From positions 3,665-36,094 of the forward strand of contig DDES01000211.1 in the NCBI GenBank assembly GCA_002336765.1: a DNA stretch of 32,430 bases, given 5' to 3'. Of the stretch, positions 1 to 8,278 are shown piece by piece. How positions within the stretch are numbered: position 1 is the stretch's first letter; the number at the start of each line of letters is the position of its first letter. The notes beneath the pieces were generated by a model. The model was not told the origin of the DNA, searched no databases, and saw only the letters and a program-made list of their open reading frames with translations. Source of the DNA: Novosphingobium sp. UBA1948 (GTDB lineage Bacteria > Pseudomonadota > Alphaproteobacteria > Sphingomonadales > Sphingomonadaceae). The position numbers and the translations under genes were made by a program.

Positions 1-457
1 CGCGCTGCTGCTGGCCACCCGAGAGGAACTGGGTGCGCTGGAAAGCGGCCTCGGCCATGCCCAGACGGTCAAGCTCGACAATGGCGCGGGCGCGCAGATC
101 GGGCGGAAAATACTTGAACAGCGAGGGCACCAGCGGCCGCGTCGCCAGCGTGCCGAGCAGCACATTGGTCAGCACATCGAGCCGCGGGATAAGGTTGAAT
201 TGCTGAAAGATGACCGTCGCGCGGCGGCGCCAGTCGCGCAGGTCGCGCCCCTTGAGCGACAGCACACATTCGCCGTTCCAGGTGATCGAACCTTGCTGCG
301 GCGTGTAGAGCCGGTTGATCAGCCGCAACAGGCTCGATTTGCCCGAGCCGGAACGCCCGATCACCCCCACCATCTCGCCCGGCATGATGCGCAGGCTGGC
401 GTGGTTCACCGCGACAATATCGCCAAAACGGCAATGCACATCTCGCATTTCGAGCAT
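1..457 (-). CDS. phnC: Phosphonate-type ABC transporter ATP-binding protein (PhnC-like), partial
   Basis: This is the ATPase of a phosphonate/phosphite-type importer and would drive uptake through the two permeases encoded just upstream. About 152 residues are visible; the C-terminal part, with Walker B and the H-loop, lies beyond the window edge. It starts with ATG at 457. The Walker A motif GRSGSGKSS is near residues 34-42, the Q-loop region reads VIFQQFNLIPRLDVLTNVL, and the signature LSGGQQQR is at the window edge. The Q-loop and signature wording is typical of PhnC. It is the last gene of a five-gene minus-strand operon, 14 bases after the preceding permease. The family is clear; the real ligand (phosphonate, phosphite or another small oxyanion) is not fixed by sequence. 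Confidence 0.9.
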   Translation of the reverse strand, partial: MLEMRDVHCRFGDIVAVNHASLRIMPGEMVGVIGRSGSGKSSLLRLINRLYTPQQGSITWNGECVLSLKGRDLRDWRRRATVIFQQFNLIPRLDVLTNVLLGTLATRPLVPSLFKYFPPDLRARAIVELDRLGMAEAAFQRTQFLSGGQQQR

Positions 458-471
458 AGGATCAGCCCTTT

Positions 472-1323
472 CTAGGTAAGGCGCGCGCGCAAGGCATCGG
501 AGGCCACATCGAGCACGCCCACGGCCACGATGTAGAGCAAGGTGATGAAAGCCACTTCGTCGAAGGCGAAGATGCGGATCCGCTCCTGCAACTCGAAGCC
601 GATACCGCCGCCGCCCACCACGCCGACAATCGCCGCCGCGCGGAAGTTCTGTTCAAGGAAATAAAGGCACTGGCTGAGCCACACCGGCAACATCTGCGGC
701 AAGGTGCCAAAGCGCAAAACGGCAAGACCGCCCGCCCCCGTCACCCGCAGCGAGGCCATCTGCCGCTCGTCCACATTTTCCATCGCCTCGGCGAAGAGTT
801 TGCCCAGACGCGGAATATCGGTGAGGATGATGGCGAGAATGCCGGGAACCGGACCAAGCCCGAAGGCCGCCACCATGATCAAGGCCCAGACCAGCACCGG
901 CACGCCGCGAAACAGGTCGAGGAAGCGGCGAATGGCAAAATGGATGATCCGGTTGGACACCAGATTGCGCGCGGCCAGCATCCCCACCGGCACAGCCAGC
1001 ACGGTCGCCATACTAGTGCCGATCACCGCCATCGCCAGCGTCTGAAACACGACATAAAGCAGCCGCAGGGGTTGCCCGCCATCGGAAGGCGGCCACATAG
1101 CGGCCAGAAACTGCCCCAGCTTGCCCGCGCCATCGCTCAACACAGCAAGGCTGAGATCAAGCTCGCGGCAGGCGACAAGGAAAACCGCCATGAACAAACC
1201 GGCCATCAGCCAGCCCCGCAACCTCTGCCACAGCGGCAGATGGATGGCCTCGGGCACAAGGCTCATGGCCTGAACCATCAACGCGTTGTCACCACTCGGG
1301 CGCAGGGGTATGGCTATGGTCAT
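472..1323 (-). CDS. phnE: Phosphonate-type ABC transporter permease (PhnE-like), second permease
   Basis: An inner-membrane permease of 283 residues, within the usual PhnE size range. It has an N-terminal membrane segment (about residues 38-54), a periplasmic stretch, then several segments in the binding-protein-dependent transport domain (about 90-275). The cytoplasmic EAA-type loop reads EAMENVDERQMASLRVTGAG and would dock onto the ATPase. The glycine-rich GVVGGGGIGFEL motif that follows is typical of PhnE. The start lies one base after the stop of the upstream permease, so the two are almost certainly translated together. Paired non-identical PhnE permeases are known in phosphonate importers, so this is probably one half of a heterodimeric channel. 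Confidence 0.9.
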   Translation of the reverse strand: MTIAIPLRPSGDNALMVQAMSLVPEAIHLPLWQRLRGWLMAGLFMAVFLVACRELDLSLAVLSDGAGKLGQFLAAMWPPSDGGQPLRLLYVVFQTLAMAVIGTSMATVLAVPVGMLAARNLVSNRIIHFAIRRFLDLFRGVPVLVWALIMVAAFGLGPVPGILAIILTDIPRLGKLFAEAMENVDERQMASLRVTGAGGLAVLRFGTLPQMLPVWLSQCLYFLEQNFRAAAIVGVVGGGGIGFELQERIRIFAFDEVAFITLLYIVAVGVLDVASDALRARLT

Positions 1324-1324
1324 G

Positions 1325-2224
1325 TCAGTGTGCCGCTCCGCCGATGAGATGGTGCCGCAGACGTTCCGAGATCGTGTCCAGCACGAAGATGCAGCCCACG
1401 ATCAGCAGCAGGATCGCCAGATAGGTGTCGAACTCGGTAAAGCTGATGGCGCGCTGCAATTCGACACCGATGCCCCCTGCCCCGACCACGCCCAGAGCCG
1501 CCGCCACCGACAGGTTGATTTCCATGCGCAGCAGCCAATAGGACAGCAATTGCGGCAGCATCTGCGGCACGATGCCAAAGCGCATTTCCTGCAGCCAGTT
1601 GCCGCCGGTGGCCCGCACAGCGTCCACCTCCTGCATCTGCGCGTTTTCCAGCGCCTCGCTGAACAGTTTGCCCAGCGATCCGGTGGTGGCCACGATCAGC
1701 GTCAGCACGCCCGCCACCGCGCCAATGCTGAAAGCCGAGGCGAAGATCAGCGCGAGGATCGCGTCGGGAATGGTGCGCGCCGCATCAAACCCGCGCCGCA
1801 CCAACTGGCGCAAAGCCGTGTTGGTATTGAGGTTGGAAGCGGCAAAAAAGGCCAGCACGAAAGCGATCAACCCGCCCACCACAGTGCCGACAAAAGCCAT
1901 GGCGATGGTCACACGCATCGCCTCCAGCCACCGCGGAAGGTCATGAAACCAGCTGGCCAGCGAGCCAGACGTGGCGCGATCGGCAAACAGGGCCTCGGCG
2001 CGCAGATGGGGGAGCAGACGGTCGATAAAGGACGCCACCCGCTCACCCCAGCCACCATCGATCGTATTGTCCGCCGCGCCGCTTAATTGCACCGATCCGG
2101 CCAGCACCAGCGAGACCGCAAGAAACTGGACCGCCGTAACCATCCGCCCGCGTCGCAGGCGGCGGCGATGTTCAACCTCGATATCTGCCAGCGATACGGC
2201 TGACGACCCGTCCTGCGGCATCAT
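1325..2224 (-). CDS. phnE: Phosphonate-type ABC transporter permease (PhnE-like), first permease
   Basis: A second PhnE-type inner-membrane permease, 299 residues. It has an N-terminal membrane anchor near residues 28-46, a longer periplasmic loop, and the transport domain from about residue 100. The EAA-type loop reads EALENAQMQEVDAVRATGG and is followed by GVVGAGGIGVEL, matching the paralogue downstream. The start is ATGATG at 2224/2221, overlapping the TGA stop of the upstream binding-protein gene; an in-frame extension further upstream lies inside that gene and is not credible. The two permeases are clearly related but not close copies, as expected for a heteromeric transporter. Confidence 0.9.
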   Translation of the reverse strand: MMPQDGSSAVSLADIEVEHRRRLRRGRMVTAVQFLAVSLVLAGSVQLSGAADNTIDGGWGERVASFIDRLLPHLRAEALFADRATSGSLASWFHDLPRWLEAMRVTIAMAFVGTVVGGLIAFVLAFFAASNLNTNTALRQLVRRGFDAARTIPDAILALIFASAFSIGAVAGVLTLIVATTGSLGKLFSEALENAQMQEVDAVRATGGNWLQEMRFGIVPQMLPQLLSYWLLRMEINLSVAAALGVVGAGGIGVELQRAISFTEFDTYLAILLLIVGCIFVLDTISERLRHHLIGGAAH

Positions 2225-3096
2225 CGGGCGCTCCGGATGGCATCCAGCGCGCTGGCCTCGGTGGGCTCGATCTCCTGCGTATCCGGCGCCAGCCAATGGG
2301 CCACCTCGGGCTTGTCCTCAAACAGCGCCACATGAATGCCCACCAGCCGCACCCAGCTTTCCAGCGGGATGTCGCGACGCACCACCCATGCGGTATTGGC
2401 CTGCGCCCGCCCTCGCCAGATCTCGCGCAACCCTTGGCAAGGGTGGTCATCCTTGCCCATGCCGCGACAGAGGCGCGACCAGTCGGCGCTGAGAAAGACC
2501 CCCGCCACGGCGGGATTGCCATGCAATTGCATCGCGACTTCGGCAGGGCTGGCCAGCACCCGTGCAGCGCCCAGCGCGGCTTGCGGCAATCCGGCCGAAA
2601 TCAGGGTTCGCCGCGGCCCGTCAAGGCGGGGCGGACTGTCGCCCGCAAACAGCAAGGGGGCATGATCGGCATCGTCCAGCTTGTGCATCGGCGACGCCTC
2701 GGAAACGGCCAGCACCACCTCGGTGCGGCCCAGATCCATCGGCTCACGCTGGGTCAGGATCGGGCGCAAGCTGGTCTGATAGGGCGCATAGCTGGCGGGA
2801 TCGAGCAACGCGATGTCGGCGCGCCTTTCCGCCAGCGCCTTGGCCGCTTCATCACGGCTGGCCACGGGGCAGACCTGCACCGGCACTTCCATCCGCTCGG
2901 CCAGATGGCGCACATAGGCGCGCTGGGGCGCTGTCCACTCGGGCGCGTCGGCGGTGCAGGCCTTGCCTGATTGCACCATCGCGATGCGCAACTGCGCCAA
3001 AGGCGGCGCACCGGCAGCCTCGCCCGATCCCGATGGCGCCCTGTGGCAGGCACCCAACACCAACAACAGCCCGAGGCACGCCCAACGCAGGTTCAT
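2221..3096 (-). CDS. PhnD-like substrate-binding lipoprotein, divergent second copy
   Basis: A 291-residue exported protein. The signal peptide ends in LLVLGAC, a lipobox, so it should be a lipoprotein facing the periplasm. The mature part starts LRIAMVQSG and contains RRADIALLDPASYAPYQ, the type of segment found in PhnD-family binding proteins. It is less canonical than its neighbour: the conserved serine/threonine-rich DxNSTSG loop is not seen, and several cysteines are present. Translation starts at ATG 3096, inside an ATGA overlap with the upstream binding-protein gene. A second, divergent binding protein in one operon suggests either a widened ligand range or an accessory sensing or delivery role; that is inference. 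Confidence 0.75.
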   Translation of the reverse strand: MNLRWACLGLLLVLGACHRAPSGSGEAAGAPPLAQLRIAMVQSGKACTADAPEWTAPQRAYVRHLAERMEVPVQVCPVASRDEAAKALAERRADIALLDPASYAPYQTSLRPILTQREPMDLGRTEVVLAVSEASPMHKLDDADHAPLLFAGDSPPRLDGPRRTLISAGLPQAALGAARVLASPAEVAMQLHGNPAVAGVFLSADWSRLCRGMGKDDHPCQGLREIWRGRAQANTAWVVRRDIPLESWVRLVGIHVALFEDKPEVAHWLAPDTQEIEPTEASALDAIRSAR

Positions 3097-4061
3097 CACT
3101 TCTCTCCACCCCGTCGGGCATGGATCTCGTCGCTGCGGATCGCGATAATGTCTTTGTAGAATGCGCGATTGACCGGCGCGAAGGTGCTGCCCGCGGTCTG
3201 GCTGATTTCTTCCCACACTTTGGGCTTTTCATAGGGCAGGATCGCCAGCGTGCCGCGCATCACATCAACAAAGGGCTTGGGCCGGTCGGTGCGGATCACA
3301 TAGGGCGAATTGGGGATCGGTCCAGCCGTCCATACGCTGCGCAGATCGGACACTTTCATCAGACCCTTGCGCGCCAGCGTAATCGGCGTGCTGGCGGCAA
3401 ATCCGGTTTCCGGCGTGCCGGCGCTGGCCAGCATCACCGCGCCATCCACCCGCCCGTTGACGAGCGCCATCGCGGCCTGGGTCGCGCCGCCCGCCATGAT
3501 CGTCTCGCCAAAGAAATGGTCGGGGTCGAGCCCTTGCTGCCGCATGGCGCGACGCGGAAAAATATAGCCCGAGGTAGAGTTGAAATCGACAAAGGCGATC
3601 TTCTTGCCCCTAAGATCGGCCAGCGTGCGGTAGGGCGAATTGCTGCGCACCATCATCAGCGAGTAATAGCCGGTCGTGCCCTCGGCCTGGCGCACGGTGA
3701 GGAAGGGCACCGCCTTGCCCCCCACCTGCGCATCGACATTGGCGTAGGAACCGCCGCCCATCGTGGCATAATCAACCTGCCCCGAGGACAGCGCCTGAAT
3801 CACGCCATTGTAGTCGCTCGCCTCGGTGGTCTGCGGATCCAAACCCGTGAAGGCGTGGATATGCTGACGGAAACCATCCCAACCCGCCGTTTTCGAGGGA
3901 TCAGCCTCATCTCCACGCACAGCGATGCGCAGCCGTCCCATCTGGCCTTGCCAACGCCCGTCCTGCGCCAGATCGCCGATCTTGCCACAGCCGCCCAATG
4001 CCGTGGCCAGCAGCATGCAAAGCGCAACAGTCAGACGAGGAGGACGATTCGATTGTGCCAT
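3096..4061 (-). CDS. phnD: Phosphate/phosphite/phosphonate ABC transporter substrate-binding lipoprotein (PhnD-like)
   Basis: First gene of the importer operon, 321 residues. The signal peptide carries a lipobox ALGGC near residue 25. The mature domain begins LRIAVRGDEADPSK and includes YNGVIQALSSGQVDYATMGG and IAFVDFNSTSGYIFP; the NSTSG loop is the anion-coordinating signature of PhnD/PtxB proteins. It would capture a phosphonate-like anion in the periplasm and deliver it to the paired permeases. The ATG at 4061 is preceded by an AT-richer leader that probably holds the promoter. No phosphonate-degrading enzymes (C-P lyase, phosphonatase, PtxD) are visible in the window, so the substrate remains open. 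Confidence 0.88.
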   Translation of the reverse strand: MAQSNRPPRLTVALCMLLATALGGCGKIGDLAQDGRWQGQMGRLRIAVRGDEADPSKTAGWDGFRQHIHAFTGLDPQTTEASDYNGVIQALSSGQVDYATMGGGSYANVDAQVGGKAVPFLTVRQAEGTTGYYSLMMVRSNSPYRTLADLRGKKIAFVDFNSTSGYIFPRRAMRQQGLDPDHFFGETIMAGGATQAAMALVNGRVDGAVMLASAGTPETGFAASTPITLARKGLMKVSDLRSVWTAGPIPNSPYVIRTDRPKPFVDVMRGTLAILPYEKPKVWEEISQTAGSTFAPVNRAFYKDIIAIRSDEIHARRGGEK

Positions 4062-4089
4062 GCAATCGAATTGCCGGATGATTGTGATG

Positions 4090-4106
4090 CGAAAGCGTCA
4101 CTTTCG
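4090..4106. promoter_or_regulatory. Small inverted repeat upstream of the PhnD-like operon
   Basis: CGAAAG, five bases, CTTTCG, lying 29-45 bases before the first start codon of the importer operon. It could be an operator or a short leader hairpin. I see no convincing PhoB direct repeat, so phosphate control is not supported. Confidence 0.3.
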
Positions 4107-4337
4107 TTTCAAAATGCAGGATGGTCCCTAAAGTTGTTGAATCCCATACGCGGCACGCAACAAAGGAAGGCTGTGTTATGGCCATGGCGGGGCAACTTGC
4201 GCCCTCATACCGGACATTTCCGGCTTTGATCCGATCGTCGGAACCGGTCGCTGGTTCATCGGGTCCATATGGCGCGGCATCGCCCCGTTTCAGGGCCGCG
4301 CATCAGGCGTGGATGGCGGGCACAGTCGAGCACCTAG
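4107..4337. other. Gene-poor stretch, nothing recognised
   Basis: No coding sequence with a plausible start, ribosome-binding site or family signature is seen in either strand. It probably contains the promoter of the minus-strand importer operon at its low-coordinate end. Confidence 0.4.
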
Positions 4338-4556
4338 AGCATTGACGAAGCGCGGCCTTGTGTCAGGATCGGGGCTGGTTTCGGCGAAGGGGGTACGGTG
4401 GCGGAACGGGCGATGCTGCGCTCGCTTTATCAGTGTAATCCGGTGGCGCCTGGCGTCTTGGCCCGCAAGATGGGCATGGCCAAGGAGGCGATCAGCAAGC
4501 TGGCCGACCGGCTGCCGGATAAGAGGCTGATCGCGCGCCTTTTGAAAGGATCATAA
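4338..4556 (+). pseudogene. MarR-like winged-helix fragment
   Basis: An open stretch encodes a short peptide in which VLARKMGMAKEAISKLADRL is the recognition-helix pattern of MarR-family regulators (compare the usual LA..mGmt.gaiSKL..RL). A possible GTG start is at 4398. It stops directly after RLIARLLKGS, so the wing, the end of the DNA-binding domain and the dimerisation helices are missing, and the N-terminal helices are also short. I read it as the remnant of a larger regulator gene rather than a working gene. Right after it, from 4556, a peptide with GSLSFPAM is weakly reminiscent of DUF1398, which would fit a decayed neighbouring gene, but this is too weak to annotate. Confidence 0.4.
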
Positions 4557-4722
4557 TGGCCCCCGACGACATGACCAAGGCCTGCCTGACCGCTACGCAT
4601 GACGGATCGCTGAGCTTTCCCGCAATGACCGCTCTCGCCCGTTGCCGCTGGGCCGAGGGTGATCCCTTGGCGGTTGGCATGGTCAACGATCACGATAGCG
4701 CCTGTCCGCGCCGCAGTTCACC

Positions 4723-5367
4723 TCACGCACAGTGCTCGGTCAAACAGGTTCCCCAATCGGCCAGCATCCCTGCCCGCTCGGCATCCGTTACGCGCGGGGC
4801 CGCATAGGCGACGAAGGGATCCAGCACCGTGCAGCCCAGATAGCGCAACTGGCAATGCTGCAAGGGCCACAGCACCTGCCCGATCGAGCCATAGCTGCCT
4901 CCCTCGGAAAAACGCGCCGCAGTGCCGCCGGTCGCAAGCGCGCAGAGCGCCCGCTTGCCGGCAAACAACGCTGTGTCGAAACGGGCGCCGTCGACATAGG
5001 CAAAGCCATAGGCCATCACCTTTTCAAACCAACTCTTGAGCAAGGCCGGTGGGCCGCCCCACCACAGCGGAAACAGCAGGACGAGAAGGTCCGCGCGGTC
5101 CACCAAGGCCTGATCTTGCGCGATGTCCTCGGTGAACCCGTTGCTGCCGCAGGCTAGCCTTTGTTCGGTCTGGTAATGGAACAAGTCGGGGTTGGAAAGG
5201 TGCTGGAAATCCCCCCGCCCCGCAGGCGCCATCAGCGGCCGGTCATAGAGATCGATCACGTCAAGTTCATGCCCGCCCTGCGCGGCCACGCTGCGCACAA
5301 CCTCGAGCATGGCATGGGTGAAGGATTGCGGTTCGGGGTGGCAATAGACTGCCAGAATTCTTGTCAT
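4723..5367 (-). CDS. Flavodoxin-fold NAD(P)H:quinone oxidoreductase family protein
   Basis: A 214-residue soluble protein of the NQO1/MdaB/KefF type, which uses FMN or FAD to reduce quinones or related electrophiles with two electrons. The phosphate-binding loop is CHPEPQSFTHAM (residues 9-20). The flavin-contacting segment FPLWWGGPPALLKSWFEKV (about 99-117) is diagnostic of the family, and ALATGGT follows near 144-150. It is the last gene of the TonB-receptor operon, 11 bases after the MFS gene. There it may reduce a quinone-like intermediate or protect against redox-active substrate; the true substrate is unknown. Confidence 0.85.
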   Translation of the reverse strand: MTRILAVYCHPEPQSFTHAMLEVVRSVAAQGGHELDVIDLYDRPLMAPAGRGDFQHLSNPDLFHYQTEQRLACGSNGFTEDIAQDQALVDRADLLVLLFPLWWGGPPALLKSWFEKVMAYGFAYVDGARFDTALFAGKRALCALATGGTAARFSEGGSYGSIGQVLWPLQHCQLRYLGCTVLDPFVAYAAPRVTDAERAGMLADWGTCLTEHCA

Positions 5368-5378
5368 GGCATATGGTC

Positions 5379-6689
5379 CTAGCCAAGTGTATCAGCGTCG
5401 ATCGAGGCGCCTGCCCGCCAGAAGGACAGGCCCGCCAGCAGCGAAACGCAACTGATGGCCATCAACGCCAGTCGCAGAGCGTCCTTGCTGTCCATGCCGA
5501 GCGGACCATGGGCATAATCACTGATCATCCCGACCAGCGGCGGCCCAAGCCCCAATCCCACCAGATTGACGATAACCAGCGTAACCGCCGACACGGTGGC
5601 GCGGCGGCTGGCGCCCGCCACACCCTGACACGTGGCATGCATCGGCCCGAAATAGGCGTTGATCATCGCATTGGCGAAGGCCAACGCCAGAAAGGCCACC
5701 GCAAGATCGCCGGTGTTGAAGGCGAGAAAGAACGCCGGAATAGACAGGAAGCCTGCCAGAGCGGGTACGGTGACATAGCTTTTCAGCGTCTTCCCGTGAA
5801 ACCTGTCAGCCAGCCATCCGCCCAGAAACGAACCACCCGCACCGGCCAGCCCTACGGTCACGCCAAAAACAAGCCCCAGAAAGCCATTGGGCTTGAGCCC
5901 CAGGCCGTTAGCCAATCCGGCCAGTTCGGAACCATGGGCGCGCAGGAAAAAGGGGGCGAGAAAGGCGCCTGTGCCATAGAGCGTCACCGCCTGTAGCGCG
6001 CCACCCGCAACCGTCCAGCGATAGGTGGGCGCCGAGAGGAAGGCGGCCAGCGATTGCCGCAACGGTTCGCGCGAGGCCTGCAGGATGAGTTCGGGATGGG
6101 TGCGGCGCGGCTCCTTGAGCACCAGCATGACCACAATGGCGATCAGCAGGCCCGGCGCACCGGCGGCCACAAAGGTCCAGCGCCAGCCCAAGGCATCACC
6201 CAGTATGCCGCCAAAGCCCAAGCCGATAAACGAGCCCAGCGGCAGCCCCATCGAGAAAATCGCCAGAGCCAGCGCGCGCTTCGATGTCGGAGAAAACTCC
6301 GCGATCAGCGAATGCGAAGGTGGCACCCCGCCAGCCTCGCCAATGCCCACGCCAAGACGGCACACCAGCATCTGTACAAAGGATCCCGCCGCGCCGCACA
6401 GCAGCGTGAACAGGCTCCAGACCGACAGGGCAACGGCGATCACCAAGGGGCGATCCGCGCGCTCGGCAAAGCGGGCGATCGGCACGCCCAGCAAGGAATA
6501 GAACAGTGCGAAGGCGAGGCCGGTGACAATGCCCAGTTGCGTGTCGCTCAACGCCAGCTCATGCTTGATCGCCTCGGCCAGAATGTTGAGAACCTGCCGG
6601 TCGACAAAGTTGAAAATATAGACCAGCGTGAGCAACAGCAGCGCCGAACGCCGATAGAGGCGGGTCGTCTGCAAGGCCTCTTCAGGCAT
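5379..6689 (-). CDS. MFS transporter, spinster-like
   Basis: A major-facilitator permease of about 436 residues with twelve hydrophobic segments. The first helix carries FNFVDRQVLNILAEAIKHEL, typical of the spinster-related bacterial group common in sphingomonads. The loop between helices 2 and 3 has the family pattern in RFAERADRP. I chose ATG at 6689, with a purine-rich AAGGGG about ten bases ahead, over an in-frame GTG at 6698 that lacks spacing to it. It lies 12 bases after the bicupin gene and probably moves the operon's substrate or a product across the inner membrane. Direction of transport cannot be read from sequence. Confidence 0.88.
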   Translation of the reverse strand: MPEEALQTTRLYRRSALLLLTLVYIFNFVDRQVLNILAEAIKHELALSDTQLGIVTGLAFALFYSLLGVPIARFAERADRPLVIAVALSVWSLFTLLCGAAGSFVQMLVCRLGVGIGEAGGVPPSHSLIAEFSPTSKRALALAIFSMGLPLGSFIGLGFGGILGDALGWRWTFVAAGAPGLLIAIVVMLVLKEPRRTHPELILQASREPLRQSLAAFLSAPTYRWTVAGGALQAVTLYGTGAFLAPFFLRAHGSELAGLANGLGLKPNGFLGLVFGVTVGLAGAGGSFLGGWLADRFHGKTLKSYVTVPALAGFLSIPAFFLAFNTGDLAVAFLALAFANAMINAYFGPMHATCQGVAGASRRATVSAVTLVIVNLVGLGLGPPLVGMISDYAHGPLGMDSKDALRLALMAISCVSLLAGLSFWRAGASIDADTLG

Positions 6690-6701
6690 ATCCTTCACCC
6701 C

Positions 6702-7538
6702 TTATCCCCCTTCCGCTGGCGGAACGGGATATTCCGCCGCGTTGCAGACGTAACCCATTTCGCAGAAATCGCGGCGGGGGGGCGCGAATATATCCACCAA
6801 CTGGTTAATGCCCGCCGCCATCGAGCGGCTGGTATGGATCACCGTGGCGGGAATGACCAGCAACGAGGGGCTACCGATGGCCAGATGTTCGTCCTCGCGC
6901 CAGTCCGGCAGTTGCTTTGACCAGGGATAGCGCAGCGAGTGAACCCATTCGCCGCTCATCGCGAAGGATCCCTGCTCGAAATCGGCGTGGGAATGCGGAC
7001 TGAGCGCCATGATGTTACGCGGGCCGTCGAAATCGAAGATGTTGATCATCAGATTGGCGCTGCGGAACATGCGCATCGGGCGCTCGCGGTAATCCTCCAC
7101 GCGATAATGCCTCAACCGGAAGCCGTCATAAGGGGCAGGCCACGCCTGCATCGGCGCCACTTCGGGCGCACCATCGGCATAGGTTTCGGCATTGATCGCC
7201 AGCGCGGCCAGATCCCGCGCGACCGAGGAAAAGACGCGCAGCACACGCCCCTCACCCGTCATGGTCAAGCGCGACGCACCGGGCGGCAGGATGACGACGC
7301 TGGCCTGTGCGCCACAATCCACACTGTCACTGCCTGCCGTAACAAGGGCTTGCCCGTCGGGCAGATAGAGGATGCTCTCGTCCGGATTATCGCGCTCGAT
7401 CACGTCGCCGGTTTGCAAAGTGGCATAGGTCACGACGAAATTCGCGCCACGCATCACCCATTGGGCCGGAGCAAGTCCCAGCGGGCTGACATCGGGCAGA
7501 TAGCAGCGGCTGGCGGGGCGGGTCTGGATAAAACTCAT
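6702..7538 (-). CDS. Two-domain cupin protein (bicupin)
   Basis: A 278-residue soluble protein with two beta-barrel cupin-like halves. The N-terminal half (about 20-125) has GDVIERDNPDESILYLPDG and VVILPPGASRLTM. The C-terminal half (about 165-260) has ALSPHSHADFEQGSFAMSG followed by LLVIPATVIHTSRSM, giving His, His, Glu and a later His in the places where cupins bind a metal. The N-terminal half lacks those histidines, so only the C-terminal site looks catalytic. It starts at ATG 7538 in an ATGA overlap with the aldolase gene, with GGAGG upstream. Likely roles are an isomerase or dioxygenase on the pathway intermediate; the reaction is unknown. Confidence 0.75.
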   Translation of the reverse strand: MSFIQTRPASRCYLPDVSPLGLAPAQWVMRGANFVVTYATLQTGDVIERDNPDESILYLPDGQALVTAGSDSVDCGAQASVVILPPGASRLTMTGEGRVLRVFSSVARDLAALAINAETYADGAPEVAPMQAWPAPYDGFRLRHYRVEDYRERPMRMFRSANLMINIFDFDGPRNIMALSPHSHADFEQGSFAMSGEWVHSLRYPWSKQLPDWREDEHLAIGSPSLLVIPATVIHTSRSMAAGINQLVDIFAPPRRDFCEMGYVCNAAEYPVPPAEGG

Positions 7539-8278
7539 GCGGGACGGTCCTCCTCTCGGGTGACGTGCGCGCGGATATCGGCCAGCGATGTCAGGGCAGA
7601 AGCACGCAGGAAAGACTGGTCGGAACCAACGATGATGTGGGTCGCACCCATGTCGATAAATTGTCCGGCCTCGGCGGCACGCCCCACCACCACCACGGCC
7701 GATTTGCTATGGCGGCGCGCCAAACCGAGCACCTGACGGGTTGCCGCCATCACCTCGGGCGCGTCGGGTCGGGTAAGCCCCATCGACAGGGCAAGATCGG
7801 CCCTGCCCACCACCACGCCATCCAGCCCCGATGTCGCGATAATCGCCTCGGCTTCGAGCACCGCCTGCCCACTTTCGATCTGCGCAAGGATACAGGCACG
7901 ATCACCCAGCGCCATCGCCTCCTCGATCGAACTGGCGCCATACCGGCCAAAGCGCGGCGAGTTGGAAAAGCCGCGCGCGCCACCGCCAAACCGCGCCGCC
8001 TGCACCAGTTCGGCGGCGTGTTGCGCCGTATCGATATGCGGCACCACAAGCCCCGCCGCCCCGATGTCGAGCGCCCACAGCACGCTGGTGCTGGACCTGT
8101 CCGCGGTCCTCACGAACAGGTCCAGCTTTGCAGCGCGACCCGCAACCATCATCAGATCGGCGGTATGCCGGTCAAACGGGCCATGTTCGGCGTCCACCAC
8201 GGCGAAGTCCAGCCCCACCAGTCCCAGAACCTCGACCACTTGCACAGCCGGAGTCTTGATGAAAGTGCCGACCTGCAT
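7535..8278 (-). CDS. HpcH/HpaI-family class II aldolase
   Basis: A 247-residue metal-dependent aldolase of the HpcH/HpaI family, which cleaves 4-hydroxy-2-oxoacids to pyruvate and an aldehyde. Catalytic residues line up: His32 in DAEHGPFD, Arg57 in FVRT, metal ligands Glu135 in QIES and Asp161 in GRADLALSMG. The His-to-Arg spacing of 25 and the Glu-to-Asp spacing of 26 match HpcH. The glycine-rich loop ARFGGGARGFSNSPRFGRYG is also typical. It is coupled by one-base and four-base overlaps to the genes on either side. It probably performs the carbon-carbon cleavage step of the operon's pathway; 2-dehydro-3-deoxy sugar acids or aromatic ring-cleavage products are both possible substrates. Confidence 0.88.
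   Translation of the reverse strand: MQVGTFIKTPAVQVVEVLGLVGLDFAVVDAEHGPFDRHTADLMMVAGRAAKLDLFVRTADRSSTSVLWALDIGAAGLVVPHIDTAQHAAELVQAARFGGGARGFSNSPRFGRYGASSIEEAMALGDRACILAQIESGQAVLEAEAIIATSGLDGVVVGRADLALSMGLTRPDAPEVMAATRQVLGLARRHSKSAVVVVGRAAEAGQFIDMGATHIIVGSDQSFLRASALTSLADIRAHVTREEDRPA

Noticed and set aside
4062..4140. Pho box upstream of the phosphonate-type importer
   Set aside because: No paired seven-base direct repeats with the required spacing are visible; only a small inverted repeat is present.
2562..4229. 555-codon open frame on the plus strand across the binding-protein genes
   Set aside because: Antisense to two well-supported lipoprotein genes; low-complexity basic composition and no credible start.
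4556..4807. Possible DUF1398-like peptide after the MarR fragment
   Set aside because: Only a short GSLSFPAM stretch is suggestive; the rest shows no match and it overlaps the end of the quinone oxidoreductase gene.
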